The notes: generated from the sequence alone by a model not told the origin. Positions 15,768 to 25,370 are shown, numbered from the stretch's first letter. The stretch is DNA of 64,000 nt from Rudanella paleaurantiibacter (GCF_009184635.1 NZ_WELI01000002.1:1-64000); one strand, 5' to 3'. Program-made: numbers and translations.

Positions 15768-17072
15768 ATGTCCTCGCTCCTGACTCGATTTCTGCTGGTG
15801 TTGATAGCCAGCCTGAGCACACTCACCGGCTATAGCCAGGCCCGCACCGACGCTTTCCTGCGCGACCTCATTCTGAAAAATCCGCATCCCGTGGTGCAGT
15901 CGGTGATGCGTCAGCCAGAAACCCACCGGCTACAAATTATTTACACCCAAATCGACCGCGACCGGGCCAACAAACCCACCTTTACCCACTATACGTTTCG
16001 GGTCGATAGCCTGGAGTATTTCAACCCGGCCTCCACGGTGAAGCTACCCTTGGCACTGCTCGCCCTCGAAAAGATCAACCGGCTCAACATCCCCGGCCTG
16101 ACTCGCGAAACGGCCATGCAGTTCGACAGTGCGTATGCCCGGCAAACCCGGCTCCGCACCGACTCAACGGCTCAGTTGGGCTACCCGTCTGTCGCACATC
16201 TGATTAAGAAAACATTGCTCGTGAGCGAAAATGAGCCCTACAACCGCCTGTACGAGTTTGTGGGGCAGCAGGCCATCAACCGGTCGTTGTGGGCACAGGG
16301 GTACACCGATACGCGCATCACGCACCGGTTTGTGCGCATGTCGGCCGACGAGAACCGTCACACCAATCCGGTGCAGTTTCTGAGCCCAACCGGCCGGGTC
16401 ATTTACAGCCAACCGGCCGCGTACAACCCCGATTCGATCCGGGCAGGTCGGCGGGATACCCTGGGGCGGGGCTATCTCGACGCCAACGACAGCCTCGTGA
16501 CTAAGCCGTTCGATTTCAGCAGTCGCAACAAGCTATCGCTGCGGTCGTTGCAACAGATTTTGCAGGCAACTCTGTTTCCCGAGTCGGTACCGGCGCGGCA
16601 GCGGTTCGGGCTCAAGCCCGACGACTACCGGTTCATGTACCAGTATCTTTCGCAGTTTCCGGGCGAGACCAATTACCCCAAATACGACGCGGAGACGTTT
16701 TACGACAGCTACGCCAAGTTCTTTTTCATGGATAGCCTGCACCACCAACTGCCCGAGGGCGTGCGGGTTTTCAACAAGGTGGGGTGGGCGTATGGCTTCA
16801 TGACCGATGTGTCGTACGTGGCCGATTTTACCAATAAGGTCGAGTTTATGCTCACGGCCACAATCTACGTGAACCGCGACGGGATTCTGAACGATAACCG
16901 GTACGAATACGACGCCATCGGGATTCCGTTTATGTACCAGTTGGGACAAACGATTTACACCTACGAACGGCAACGCACCCGCACCCACCAGCCTAACCTC
17001 GACCAGTTTCGGATTCGGTACGAAACCCGGCTACCCGACAGCCGCCCAGTTATCAAAGCGGTAGACAATTAA
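15768..17072 (+). CDS. Exported serine hydrolase, class A beta-lactamase-like
   Basis: A 434-residue protein with a signal peptide (1-23, LTGYSQ). It has the serine active-site motif STVK (Ser89-Lys92), a second motif SEN in place of SDN (LLVSENEPYN) and KVG in place of KTG near the C-terminus, each in the order found in class A beta-lactamases and penicillin-interacting serine enzymes. It is about 150 residues longer than a usual class A beta-lactamase. The altered motifs argue that it may be a non-lactamase serine hydrolase, so resistance should not be assumed. The start at 15768 gives a clean signal peptide; the longer frame adds an unlikely N-terminal extension. A terminator follows. Confidence 0.8.
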   Translation: MSSLLTRFLLVLIASLSTLTGYSQARTDAFLRDLILKNPHPVVQSVMRQPETHRLQIIYTQIDRDRANKPTFTHYTFRVDSLEYFNPASTVKLPLALLALEKINRLNIPGLTRETAMQFDSAYARQTRLRTDSTAQLGYPSVAHLIKKTLLVSENEPYNRLYEFVGQQAINRSLWAQGYTDTRITHRFVRMSADENRHTNPVQFLSPTGRVIYSQPAAYNPDSIRAGRRDTLGRGYLDANDSLVTKPFDFSSRNKLSLRSLQQILQATLFPESVPARQRFGLKPDDYRFMYQYLSQFPGETNYPKYDAETFYDSYAKFFFMDSLHHQLPEGVRVFNKVGWAYGFMTDVSYVADFTNKVEFMLTATIYVNRDGILNDNRYEYDAIGIPFMYQLGQTIYTYERQRTRTHQPNLDQFRIRYETRLPDSRPVIKAVDN

Positions 17073-17107
17073 GCCTGGCTGTTTCGGTACGCAGGCCCTA
17101 AAACCAG

Positions 17108-17150
17108 AAGCCGCCTAATCGGCTTTTTCAGCTAATTAGGCGGCTTTTCT
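17108..17150 (+). terminator. Rho-independent terminator, active on both strands
   Basis: AAGCCGCCTAAT (17108-17119) pairs perfectly over 12 bp with ATTAGGCGGCTT (17135-17146) and is followed by TTCT on the plus strand. It ends the serine hydrolase gene, and on the minus strand it follows tRNA-Gln by 7 bases. Confidence 0.8.
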
Positions 17151-17153
17151 GTG

Positions 17154-17224
17154 TAGCCCGACCAGGATTCGAACCTAGACAAACAGAACCAAAATCTGTC
17201 GTACTACCCTTATACTATCGGGCT
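17154..17224 (-). tRNA. tRNA-Gln (anticodon TTG)
   Basis: The 71-base reverse strand folds into a full cloverleaf. It has a 7-bp acceptor stem (AGCCCGA with TCGGGCT), a 4-bp D stem (GTAT/GTAC), a 5-bp anticodon stem ACAGA/TCTGT with loop TTTTGGT giving anticodon TTG, a 4-base variable loop and a T arm CTAGG-TTCGAAT-CCTGG. The discriminator is A, and CCA is not encoded. A good Bacteroidota promoter lies upstream (17243-17274) and a hairpin terminator downstream. Confidence 0.95.
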
Positions 17225-17242
17225 ATCTTGCGATTGCGAGTG

Positions 17243-17274
17243 CAAATATAAGGGGCCAGAAGCCCGAAATGCAA
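17243..17274 (-). promoter_or_regulatory. Promoter for tRNA-Gln
   Basis: On the minus strand, TTG (17274-17272), a 21-base spacer and TATATTTG (17250-17243) match the Bacteroidota TTG/TAnnTTTG promoter. The mature tRNA starts 18 bases after the -7 box. Confidence 0.65.
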
Positions 17275-17389
17275 GCATTGTCCCGAAAATTTGTTGCGCA
17301 ATCGTTCCACAAACGTACAGTTTGCTCATTCCCAAACGCTTACACAACGCCAAAAAAAAGCTTTTTTTTCGAGTGTGTGTTCGGCACGC

Positions 17390-18622
17390 TTAAATACTGG
17401 CAAATAGGTTCTCCATCACGTAGGCGTGGGTACCCAGCCACTTGGCCGCACCGTTCAGCTGTGTAGCCTCAACGGTCAGGTCGTTGCGGAAACCGCTCAG
17501 GCAGTACTTGGTGATGGCCTGTTCAATGGGATTGATGATAAACGTCGACGCCTGAGCCAGTACCCCATCCACGATAATTATCTCGGGATTAAACAGGTTA
17601 ATGGCCACCGAAAGGCCCTTACCGAGCTGATACCCCGTGTCGTGGAGCATATCGATAGCAAACGAGTCGCCGGCGTAGGCCGCTTCAATCACGTGGTTGA
17701 TCGTAATCTGACTTACATCATTCTGATAAACGGCCAGTTTCGACATGCAGCCTTCCTGTACGGCTCGTTGCACCCGCCGGACCAGCGACGAGGCCGACGT
17801 GATCGTGTCCAGACACCCCACTTTACCACAATAGCACAACTCGCCTTCGGGGTCTACCTGAATGTGGCCCAGCTCACCCGCAAAGCCCGATGCCCCCTGG
17901 AATACCTCGCCGTTGAGAATAATACCAAGGCCCACGCCCCAGTCAATATTGATAGACAGGGCGTGTTTTTTGCCCTGACCGCCCCCAAACCGGTTTTCGC
18001 CCAGGGCGGTGGCTTTACTATCGTTGATCAGGTACACCGGAAACCCCAGTTGCTCTTCAAGACAGGTCGTGAGCGGTTCGTTGGGCGCGCTCAGGTTGGG
18101 ATAGGTGAGGTTTATACCCCGGCGGGCATCAATCAACCCCGGAATAGCCAGCCCCAGCCCAATAATATCGTCTTTATTTACGGCTGCTTCCTCAATAGAC
18201 TCCTGCACAAACGATAGCAGGAATGCTACAAACTGGGCGTTATTTTCAAGATGCGTATCAACGCACCGCCGAAATACCACCTGCCGAAGCGGGTTGACCA
18301 GCATGAAGCAGGTGTCGTGGGTGCTGCTATCCAGTACAATTACATAATGCCCGTTGGGATTGAGGCTGAACAGCACCGGGCGCCGGCCATTATTGCCCGT
18401 GGCCGTTCCGGTTGTACGTACCCATCCACTTTCAACCAGTTCCTCAACAACGCCCGTAATCGACGGAACGCTGGTGTACAGCGTTTCGGCCAACTGTGCC
18501 AGCGTGCAGGTTTCTTCCTGATACAAATGCGATAGCACTCCTCGTAGCTTCTGGTTCTTTTTGTAAACAACCACAGAGCGTTTGGGCGCAACGTCGTCTC
18601 CGAGGGGGGGTGAAGCGATCAT
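17390..18622 (-). CDS. ROK-family transcriptional regulator (NagC/XylR type)
   Basis: A 410-residue repressor-type protein. The N-terminal winged helix-turn-helix (about 30-90) includes TLAQLAETLYTSVPSITGVVEELVESGWV. The ROK sugar-binding domain follows, with the glycine-rich phosphate-type region, LGLAIPG and the ELGHIQVDPEGELCYCGKVGCLD zinc-binding signature (three cysteines and one histidine). ROK regulators such as NagC bind N-acetylglucosamine-6-phosphate or sugars and release DNA. It is divergent from the fucosidase-chitinase-kinase-hexosaminidase genes, so it probably controls them. The ATG at 18622 was taken instead of a TTG nine bases earlier. An A8GC-T8 palindrome (about 17353-17370) lies just beyond the stop codon. 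Confidence 0.9.
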   Translation of the reverse strand: MIASPPLGDDVAPKRSVVVYKKNQKLRGVLSHLYQEETCTLAQLAETLYTSVPSITGVVEELVESGWVRTTGTATGNNGRRPVLFSLNPNGHYVIVLDSSTHDTCFMLVNPLRQVVFRRCVDTHLENNAQFVAFLLSFVQESIEEAAVNKDDIIGLGLAIPGLIDARRGINLTYPNLSAPNEPLTTCLEEQLGFPVYLINDSKATALGENRFGGGQGKKHALSINIDWGVGLGIILNGEVFQGASGFAGELGHIQVDPEGELCYCGKVGCLDTITSASSLVRRVQRAVQEGCMSKLAVYQNDVSQITINHVIEAAYAGDSFAIDMLHDTGYQLGKGLSVAINLFNPEIIIVDGVLAQASTFIINPIEQAITKYCLSGFRNDLTVEATQLNGAAKWLGTHAYVMENLFASI

Positions 18623-18953
18623 AGTTAGCAAATAATTATTTGTATGAGTTTGTCACTCATCCATTTTACTCATTGGACGGATTATATTTGGCTAAACGCA
18701 CTTTTGAAAAAATTTTATAAACTTTGGATTGGGTCAGATATTTTTTAAAATTGTATTCAATTTCTTATTTTACCAAATACCTCAAGGCATTTATTTACAA
18801 AAAATAGGGTACCTACCCGTAACCCATGTTGGTTAGTTGGCGTCCCTTGGGCATATGGAGCGTAGTCAGCTTACAACCGAGCCGAAAAAGCGGGAGTAGT
18901 CGGCTTCCGAATTGCGTCTTTACCCTTCAAACAAAGCCTTAAGCACCGTTCTC
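18623..18953. other. Divergent regulatory region between the ROK regulator and the first fucosidase
   Basis: About 330 bases, strongly AT-rich in its first 200 (18640-18800), as expected for promoters of both genes and operators of the ROK protein. ATTATTTG on the minus strand just ahead of the regulator start is near the -7 consensus. I could not pick out a convincing symmetric operator. Confidence 0.4.
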
Positions 18954-21020
18954 ATGCGTTTCGCTCTTCTGTTTTCGCTTCTTCTTAGCTTACTCAGCCC
19001 GGTATGGGCTCAGGCACCGGCCCCGTATGGTGCACTTCCATCGGCCCGGCAGTTGCAATGGCACAAGCTCAAGTATTATGCGTTTGTCCATTTCAACATG
19101 AATACCTTCACCGATGAGGAATGGGGACACGGCACCGAAACGCCCGACACCTTCAACCCTTCGCAACTCGATTGTCGGCAGTGGGCGCGGGTGGCCAAAC
19201 AGGCGGGTATGGAAGGCATTGTAATTACGGCTAAACACCACGATGGGTTCTGTCTGTGGCCGTCGGAATACACCAAACACTCGGTCAAAAACAGCAAATG
19301 GCGCAACGGTAAGGGCGATGTGCTGAAAGACCTCTCAGCCGCCTGTAAGGAGTACGGTCTCAAATTCGGGGTGTATCTGTCGCCCTGGGACCGCAACCAT
19401 CCGGCCTATGGTACGCCCGAATACAACGAGATTTTCAAGAAAACCCTGAAAGAAGTACTGACTCAGTACGGTGAGGTGTTTGAGGTGTGGTTCGACGGGG
19501 CCAACGGCGAAGGCCCCAATGGCAAAAAGCAAGTCTACGACTGGCCGGGCTTTATTGCCACGGTGCGTCAGTACCAGCCTAATGCGGTTATTTTCAGCGA
19601 TGCCGGTCCCGATATACGTTGGGTTGGTAATGAGAACGGTTACGCGGGCGAAACGAACTGGGGCACCCTCAATCGCGACAAAGTGTACCCCGGCTACCCC
19701 GATTACTGGGAGCTGACGCCCGGCCACGAAGACGGCACGCACTGGGTTCCCACCGAAGTCAACTGCTCCATTCGGCCGGGTTGGTACTACCATGCCAGCG
19801 AAGACAACAAAGTGAAGTCGCTGGAACACCTGGTCGATATTTATTACAGCTCAATTGGGCGCAACGGTAACTGGCTGCTCAATCTGCCCGTTGACCGGCG
19901 GGGGCTGGTTCACGAAAACGACGTGAAAGCCCTTATGGACCTGAAAGCCTACACCGACAAAGCCACCGTTAATCTGGCGAGCAACAAACCTGTTACGGCC
20001 AGTAGCGTGTTCGGAAAAACGACCCGGTTTGCCCCCCGCAACGTGCTCGACGCCAGCCGCGACACCTACTGGGCCGCAGCCGAAGGCAGCAAACAGGCCA
20101 CCCTTGATATTGACTTGGGCAGCCCCACCACGCTCAACCGACTCCTGATTGAAGAATACCTGCCGCTGGGCCAACGGGTGAAAAAGTTCTCGGTAGCCGC
20201 TTTCCAGAATGGCCGCTACCAGACTATTGCGCAGGGTACCACCATTGGTAACCGCCGGATTTTGCGTTTCCCAACCCTGACTACGGCCCGCATCCGGGTC
20301 AGTATCGACGAGGCCAAAGCCACCCCGCTTATTCGGCATATCGAACTGTACAATGCCCCCGAACTGATTGTACCACCCGTAATCAGCCGCAGTAAAGAGG
20401 GGTTGGTTCGGATTGCCTGCCCCCGCACTACCGACCCCGTCATCACGTACACTACGGATGGGTCGGAGCCGACGGCCCAAAGCCCGCGTTTCGGGGAGCC
20501 CTTTGCCTTACCGCAGGGGGGCGTAGTGAAAGCCCGTGCCTTTGTGAACAACATGACCAAAGCCAGCACACCCGTAACGGCTCAGTTCGACATTAGCCCG
20601 GCTAAATGGACGGTTGTATCGGCCGGCACAGCTACCACCGGCAACAACCTCAGCCGCCTGATCGACGGGAACCCCGAAAGCCTCTGGCAACAGCGCAAAA
20701 ACGCCGATGGCCCCACATCGGTAGTGCTCGACCTGGGCGAGTCGCTCAACCTGCACGGATTCACGTACCTGCCCCGACAAGATGGACGCACCGAGGGAAT
20801 TGTGTACCGGTATGCCGTTTGGGTGAGTCAGGATGGCAAAACCTGGTCGGCACCAGCGGCCGGGGGCACGTTTAGCAACATCAACAATAACCCCACGCAA
20901 CAGGCCGTCCGGTTCGAGAAACCGCAAGCCGCCCGATACCTGAAGTTCGACGCGCTGGAAACCACCAAAGCCGATGATCCGGGCGTGTCGGTGGCTGAGT
21001 TGGGGATACTTACCCGGTAA
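18954..21020 (+). CDS. Exported GH29 alpha-L-fucosidase with discoidin-like domains
   Basis: A 688-residue enzyme that removes alpha-L-fucose from glycans by retaining hydrolysis. It has a signal peptide (1-19, VWAQ), then a GH29 barrel (about 25-345) with AKHHDGFCLW (93-102) and the nucleophile Asp181 in VWFDGANGEG. Next come an F5/8 type C (CBM32-like) domain (about 350-470), a chitobiase-C-like beta-sandwich (about 478-560, ITYTTDGSEPT) and a second F5/8 type C domain (about 565-688). Such modules bind galactose or GlcNAc in host or plant glycans. The ATG at 18954 gives a normal signal peptide; the longer TTG-initiated frame is unlikely. It is the first gene of the island and divergent from the ROK regulator. 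Confidence 0.92.
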   Translation: MRFALLFSLLLSLLSPVWAQAPAPYGALPSARQLQWHKLKYYAFVHFNMNTFTDEEWGHGTETPDTFNPSQLDCRQWARVAKQAGMEGIVITAKHHDGFCLWPSEYTKHSVKNSKWRNGKGDVLKDLSAACKEYGLKFGVYLSPWDRNHPAYGTPEYNEIFKKTLKEVLTQYGEVFEVWFDGANGEGPNGKKQVYDWPGFIATVRQYQPNAVIFSDAGPDIRWVGNENGYAGETNWGTLNRDKVYPGYPDYWELTPGHEDGTHWVPTEVNCSIRPGWYYHASEDNKVKSLEHLVDIYYSSIGRNGNWLLNLPVDRRGLVHENDVKALMDLKAYTDKATVNLASNKPVTASSVFGKTTRFAPRNVLDASRDTYWAAAEGSKQATLDIDLGSPTTLNRLLIEEYLPLGQRVKKFSVAAFQNGRYQTIAQGTTIGNRRILRFPTLTTARIRVSIDEAKATPLIRHIELYNAPELIVPPVISRSKEGLVRIACPRTTDPVITYTTDGSEPTAQSPRFGEPFALPQGGVVKARAFVNNMTKASTPVTAQFDISPAKWTVVSAGTATTGNNLSRLIDGNPESLWQQRKNADGPTSVVLDLGESLNLHGFTYLPRQDGRTEGIVYRYAVWVSQDGKTWSAPAAGGTFSNINNNPTQQAVRFEKPQAARYLKFDALETTKADDPGVSVAELGILTR

Positions 21021-21068
21021 ACCAGACTCTAACAACGTTTTTTTGATCAATCAACAACTACCAACTAT

Positions 21069-22214
21069 ATGAAACAGCTTTTCCGCTTTTCCATAGTCGC
21101 GCTGTTCACAGGTTTATTTCTCTACCCGGCTTCAGCACAAACCCGTAAAAATTCGTACGTCGTTATCGGCTACGTAACTGGCGACGGCTGGACCAAAGAA
21201 CAGATTCAGGCCCGGCGGCTCACCCACATCAACTACGCCTTTACAGTGCCCGCCGAAAATGGGGAGCTGGCCCCGATCTCGGCGAAAGATTCGGCCAACC
21301 TGGCGGCTCTGACTTCGCTGCGATCGGAGAACAAAGACCTCAAAATTCTTATCTCCGTGGGGGGCTGGGGTGGCTGCAAGTACTTTTCGGATGCGGCTGT
21401 GAGCGAGACCGCCCGCCGGAAATTTGCCAACAGCGCGGTGGCGTTTCTGAAAAAACATAAGCTCGACGGTGTAGATATTGACTGGGAGTACCCGGCACAA
21501 ATTGGGGCGGGCAACATTTACCGGCCCGAAGACAAGCAAAACTTCACCCTGTTTCTGAAAGCCATCCGCGAGCAACTCGACGTGCAGGGCCGCCTGGATA
21601 AACGCACCGGCAAAAACCACTACCTGCTGACGGCCGCAACCGGGGGCGACACCGCGTTTGTGAGCCATACCGAACTCGACAAGGCGCAGCGGTATCTGGA
21701 CTACGTCAATATCATGACGTATGACCTCTACCACGGCAACGACAAGGTAACGGGCCACCACAGCCCGCTCGACCAATCGAAAAAAGGAGACCAATCGCGG
21801 AACAGCTCCATGTCGGCCGTAGATGGGCACATCCGGGCGGGTGTCCCGGCCAGCAAAATCGTGCTGGGCATTCCGTTTTATGGCCGGGGTTGGGAAGATG
21901 TACGCCCGCAGGATAACGGTCTCTATCAGCCCGCAGCCGGTAAGCACCATTTCATTGGCTACGATGGGTTGCTCGATAACTACATCAATAAAAACGGCTT
22001 TGTCCGCTACTGGGATGCCGACGCCAAGGCCCCTTACCTCTGGAACGCCGAGAAGCGCATGTTTATCACCTACGCCGACGAGGAGTCGTTTACGCACAAA
22101 GTGGCGTATGTAAAAGCGAAAAAGCTGGCGGGCGTTATGTTTTGGGAGTACATCTACGACCTGAAGCACAAGAGCCCGCTGTTCAACAAACTCGTGAGCG
22201 ACCTCAACGAATAA
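21069..22214 (+). CDS. Exported GH18 family glycosidase (chitinase/endo-beta-N-acetylglucosaminidase type)
   Basis: A 381-residue protein with a signal peptide (1-23, ASAQ) and a single GH18 barrel. The motif DxxDxDxE is intact (Asp133, Asp136, Asp138, catalytic Glu140 in LDGVDIDWEYP), along with SVGGWGG (96-102), the MTYDLY region and a C-terminal GVMFWEYIYD. The family cleaves beta-1,4 GlcNAc linkages by substrate assistance, either in chitin or in the chitobiose core of N-glycans. The overall layout is that of a short chitinase with an insertion domain (about 260-330). The neighbouring GH20 and sugar kinase would process its products. Confidence 0.92.
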   Translation: MKQLFRFSIVALFTGLFLYPASAQTRKNSYVVIGYVTGDGWTKEQIQARRLTHINYAFTVPAENGELAPISAKDSANLAALTSLRSENKDLKILISVGGWGGCKYFSDAAVSETARRKFANSAVAFLKKHKLDGVDIDWEYPAQIGAGNIYRPEDKQNFTLFLKAIREQLDVQGRLDKRTGKNHYLLTAATGGDTAFVSHTELDKAQRYLDYVNIMTYDLYHGNDKVTGHHSPLDQSKKGDQSRNSSMSAVDGHIRAGVPASKIVLGIPFYGRGWEDVRPQDNGLYQPAAGKHHFIGYDGLLDNYINKNGFVRYWDADAKAPYLWNAEKRMFITYADEESFTHKVAYVKAKKLAGVMFWEYIYDLKHKSPLFNKLVSDLNE

Positions 22215-22231
22215 CCCCCACCCATCAGACT

Positions 22232-23200
22232 ATGAAACACGTTGTTGCTGGTATCGATATTGGGGGCACCACCACCACAGTTGGCCTGGTTGATGCCACG
22301 GGGCATATTCATGCCAAACAAACCTACCACTCCGGGCAAATTACCACCCTGCCCGACTATCTGGCCCAGCTTCGGCGCGTGGTGACCACGCTGGCCCACC
22401 AACACGGAGCCGAAATCGAAGCGGTTGGCGTAGGCGCTCCGGCGGCCAATCACCGCACGGGCACCATCCGGGCTTCGAACCTCAAATGGGCCTACGGGAT
22501 TCCATTCGCTGAGGCCCTTGCCGAGGACTACCACCTACCTATTGCCCTCGACAACGACGCCAATGCCACCGCCATCGGCGAAATGCATTTCGGGGCCGCC
22601 CAGTCGTACCGCGATTTTATTCTGGTCACGCTCGGGACGGGCTTAGGCAGCGGCATTGTCTCAAACGGGGAAGTGATTTACGGGCACGATGGTCTGGCCG
22701 GCGAGCTGGGCCACATCTGCGTGGATCGCAACGGGCGCGACTGCGGCTGTGGCCGCAAAGGCTGCCTGGAAACCTATGTATCGGCCAACGGTCTCAAACG
22801 AACAGTGTTTGAACTACTGGCCCACCGCACCACGCCCAGCCCGCTGCGCGACGTGAGCTACTCAGCCCTGAGCGCCCGGCAGGTGAGCGAGGCCGCCAAA
22901 GCTGGCGACGCCATTGCGCTCGAAGCGTTTGAGCAGGTGGGCGAGCTGCTCGGCCTAAAACTGGCCGATGCCGTAGCCCATACCAGCCCGCAGGCTATCA
23001 TCCTCTTTGGCGGGCTGGCCAACGCGGGCAGGTTGCTGTTTGAGCCCACAATCCGCTCGCTTCGGAAACATCAGCTGTTTTTGTACAACCCCGATTTGCC
23101 CATTCTGCCCTCGGCCCTGCCTCAGGCCGATGCCGCCGTATTGGGTGCAGCCGCTATTGCTTGGCAAAAGATCCGAAAAAGCGACCATGTGCTGCTTTAA
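22232..23200 (+). CDS. ROK-family sugar kinase (probable GlcNAc/glucose kinase)
   Basis: A 322-residue cytoplasmic kinase. The ATP phosphate-binding DIGGTTTTVGLVD is at 8-20, the catalytic Asp lies in ALDNDANATAIGE, and the ROK zinc motif is ELGHICVDRNGRDCGCGRKG followed by CLE. The lack of a helix-turn-helix separates it from the regulator at 17390-18622. Given GH18 and GH20 neighbours, N-acetylglucosamine is the likely substrate, but glucose kinase activity cannot be excluded. The gene starts 17 bases after the GH18 stop, so they are co-transcribed; the longer frame overlaps that gene and is rejected. Confidence 0.88.
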   Translation: MKHVVAGIDIGGTTTTVGLVDATGHIHAKQTYHSGQITTLPDYLAQLRRVVTTLAHQHGAEIEAVGVGAPAANHRTGTIRASNLKWAYGIPFAEALAEDYHLPIALDNDANATAIGEMHFGAAQSYRDFILVTLGTGLGSGIVSNGEVIYGHDGLAGELGHICVDRNGRDCGCGRKGCLETYVSANGLKRTVFELLAHRTTPSPLRDVSYSALSARQVSEAAKAGDAIALEAFEQVGELLGLKLADAVAHTSPQAIILFGGLANAGRLLFEPTIRSLRKHQLFLYNPDLPILPSALPQADAAVLGAAAIAWQKIRKSDHVLL

Positions 23201-23254
23201 GAAGCCTCAGCGTAACAACGATAAACCACAAACGATAACCCTGTTTTCAACGCC

Positions 23255-24916
23255 ATGCGCATTCTGCGAGTCTGTTTGTTGCTGCTGGTATTCAGCACGC
23301 AACTGCTGATGGCCCAATCGGCCAAATACGCCATTTTACCCCGCCCCGCCCTGCTCACCGAGCAGCCGGGCACGTACACCCTACCCGCAACGGTTTCTAT
23401 TCTGCTGCCCAATACGAACGCCGAAATTCGGGGCGTAGCGGGTCTGCTGGCCGACCAACTGACGCGGGCTACGGGCCGTACGCCCAAAATTGGCCAGGGT
23501 CAATCGGGCAAGCAAGCCATTGTGTTTGCGCTGGGCAAAGGCCCCAAACTGGGTGCCGAAGGGTACAGCCTGCGCGTAACGCCCAAGCAAATCACGATTA
23601 CAGCCGAGGAGCCCAAAGGGTTTTTCTACGGCGCGCAATCACTGTTGCAATTATTCCCGGCCGAGGTATTTAGCCCGTCGATAGTGAAGGGCATCAGCTG
23701 GGCCGCACCGTGCTGCTACGTCGAAGATCAGCCGCGTTACACCTACCGGGGTCTCCACCTCGACGTGGGTCGGCATTTTTTCCCGGTGAGCTTTATCAAG
23801 AAGTACATCGACCTGATTGCCCTGCATAAGCAGAACACCTTCCACTGGCACCTGACCGAAGATCAGGGCTGGCGAATCGAAATCAAGAAATACCCCAAAC
23901 TGACCCAAATCGGTTCGCAGCGGAAAGAAACCATGCTCGGCCGCTACGGCGACAATAAGTACGATGGCAAACCGTACGGTGGTTTCTATACGCAGGACGA
24001 AATTCGGGAGGTGGTGAAGTACGCACAATCGCGTTTCGTGACGGTTATTCCCGAAATCGAACTGCCGGGCCACTCAATGGCCGTATTGGCGGCTTACCCG
24101 GAACTGGGCAGCAATCCCGACAAAATTGTACCGGTTGGGACCAAGTGGGGCGTTTTCGACGATGTGTTGTTCCCCCGCGAAGAGACGTTTACCTTTTTGC
24201 AGGACGTACTGACCGAGGTGATGGCCCTGTTTCCGAGCCAGTATATCCACATCGGGGGCGATGAGTGCCCCAAGAAACAGTGGAAAGAGAGCCGGTTTTG
24301 CCAGGAGCTGATGAAGAAAGAAGGCCTGAAAGACGAGCACGAATTACAGAGCTACTTTATCCGGCGCATTGACCAGTTTATCACGTCGAAAGGACGCAAA
24401 ATGATTGGTTGGGATGAGATTCTGGAAGGGGGCCTCTCGCCCAATGCCATTGTCATGAGCTGGCGCGGCACCGAGGGCGGCATTGCGGCCGCCAAGCAAA
24501 AGCACGACGCCATCATGACGCCGGGCAACTTCTGCTACCTCGACCACTATCAGGCCGACGCCAAAACCCAGCCCATTGCCATTGGTGGTTTTACACCAGT
24601 AGAGGAATCGTACGGCTACGAGCCCACCCCCGAAACCCTCACCCCCGACGAAGCGAAGCACATTATCGGGGTACAGGGCAACGTATGGACCGAGTACATG
24701 CGTACGCCCGAGTACGTTGAATACATGGTTTGGCCACGCGCCATTGCCCTTGCCGAAGTAGGCTGGACGCCCAAAGACCGCAAAAACATCGACGACTTCC
24801 TGCAGCGGCTTGCCGTGCATAAAAAGCGGCTCGATTACCTCAATGTGAATTATTTCGGGGCCCCGATTAACAATAAGTTCGAATACCAGTGGCCTGCTCC
24901 AACGGCCAAGCGGTAA
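23255..24916 (+). CDS. Exported GH20 beta-N-acetylhexosaminidase
   Basis: A 553-residue enzyme that releases terminal GlcNAc or GalNAc using the substrate acetamido group. It has a signal peptide (1-21), a GH20b N-terminal domain (about 25-155) and a catalytic barrel from about 158. Marks are RGLHLDVGRHFF, FHWHLTEDQGWR and the catalytic pair Asp336-Glu337 in HIGGDECP, with tryptophans of the acetamido pocket at MSWRG and QGNVWTEY. It is the last gene before the SusC promoter region and completes the GH18-kinase-GH20 set. Confidence 0.95.
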   Translation: MRILRVCLLLLVFSTQLLMAQSAKYAILPRPALLTEQPGTYTLPATVSILLPNTNAEIRGVAGLLADQLTRATGRTPKIGQGQSGKQAIVFALGKGPKLGAEGYSLRVTPKQITITAEEPKGFFYGAQSLLQLFPAEVFSPSIVKGISWAAPCCYVEDQPRYTYRGLHLDVGRHFFPVSFIKKYIDLIALHKQNTFHWHLTEDQGWRIEIKKYPKLTQIGSQRKETMLGRYGDNKYDGKPYGGFYTQDEIREVVKYAQSRFVTVIPEIELPGHSMAVLAAYPELGSNPDKIVPVGTKWGVFDDVLFPREETFTFLQDVLTEVMALFPSQYIHIGGDECPKKQWKESRFCQELMKKEGLKDEHELQSYFIRRIDQFITSKGRKMIGWDEILEGGLSPNAIVMSWRGTEGGIAAAKQKHDAIMTPGNFCYLDHYQADAKTQPIAIGGFTPVEESYGYEPTPETLTPDEAKHIIGVQGNVWTEYMRTPEYVEYMVWPRAIALAEVGWTPKDRKNIDDFLQRLAVHKKRLDYLNVNYFGAPINNKFEYQWPAPTAKR

Positions 24917-25038
24917 CCCCGCGGCCCCGCCCTTACCGGGTCTGGCTGGTTGGTTAAGTTAACTTACCGTCAGAGTTGAGTACGCCTAACGTGAGTTATG
25001 AATAAAGTATTTTGCGAATAATTGGTTTGTAAATGGTT

Positions 25039-25128
25039 GCTGACGCGTAGGGCTTCGACAGGCTCAGCCTGACTGGATGCTCCCAAGGTTGTGGTCAGGC
25101 TGAGCCTGTCGAAGCCCTACGCGTCAGC
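25039..25128. repeat. 35-bp perfect inverted repeat (family 1, copy A)
   Basis: The arms 25039-25073 and 25094-25128 are perfect reverse complements, with a 20-base loop. The arm runs from GCTGACGCG to CAGCCTGAC and includes the core TTCGACAGGCTCAG. A closely related hairpin lies at 36617-36719 on the other side of the island. There is no T run for a classical terminator. Confidence 0.95.
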
Positions 25129-25362
25129 CATCTTTCATAACTCATGTTACTTTTGCCATTACATAGACCGACTTTTGAGTAACTATGCTTAAGCGTTTAT
25201 GATAGAGGGTTAGGAATTGCTTCACAAGCAAACCCTATTCATAATCTTTATAATTCTATTTTTTCCGTATTTATTCTTATTTTAGACCAAAATACCTGCT
25301 TCGAAAAGAAAATTTTTTTTATAAATATTAAGGGTATTTTAAAAATTTTTATTAATTTTCAA

Positions 25363-25370
25363 TAAGTTTG
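25363..25370 (+). promoter_or_regulatory. Candidate -7 box for susC
   Basis: TAAGTTTG matches TAnnTTTG 86 bases before the ATG at 25457, in a very AT-rich tract. The -33 site is only a T run about 22 bases upstream. Confidence 0.45.

Noticed and set aside
15768-17072. Calling the serine hydrolase a resistance beta-lactamase
   Set aside because: Two of three motifs are altered (SEN, KVG), and the protein is much longer than class A enzymes; only family-level assignment is justified.
21132-22169. 345-codon minus-strand frame opposite the GH18 gene
   Set aside because: It lacks a signal peptide or domain and lies fully within the GH18 gene, whose catalytic motif is intact.
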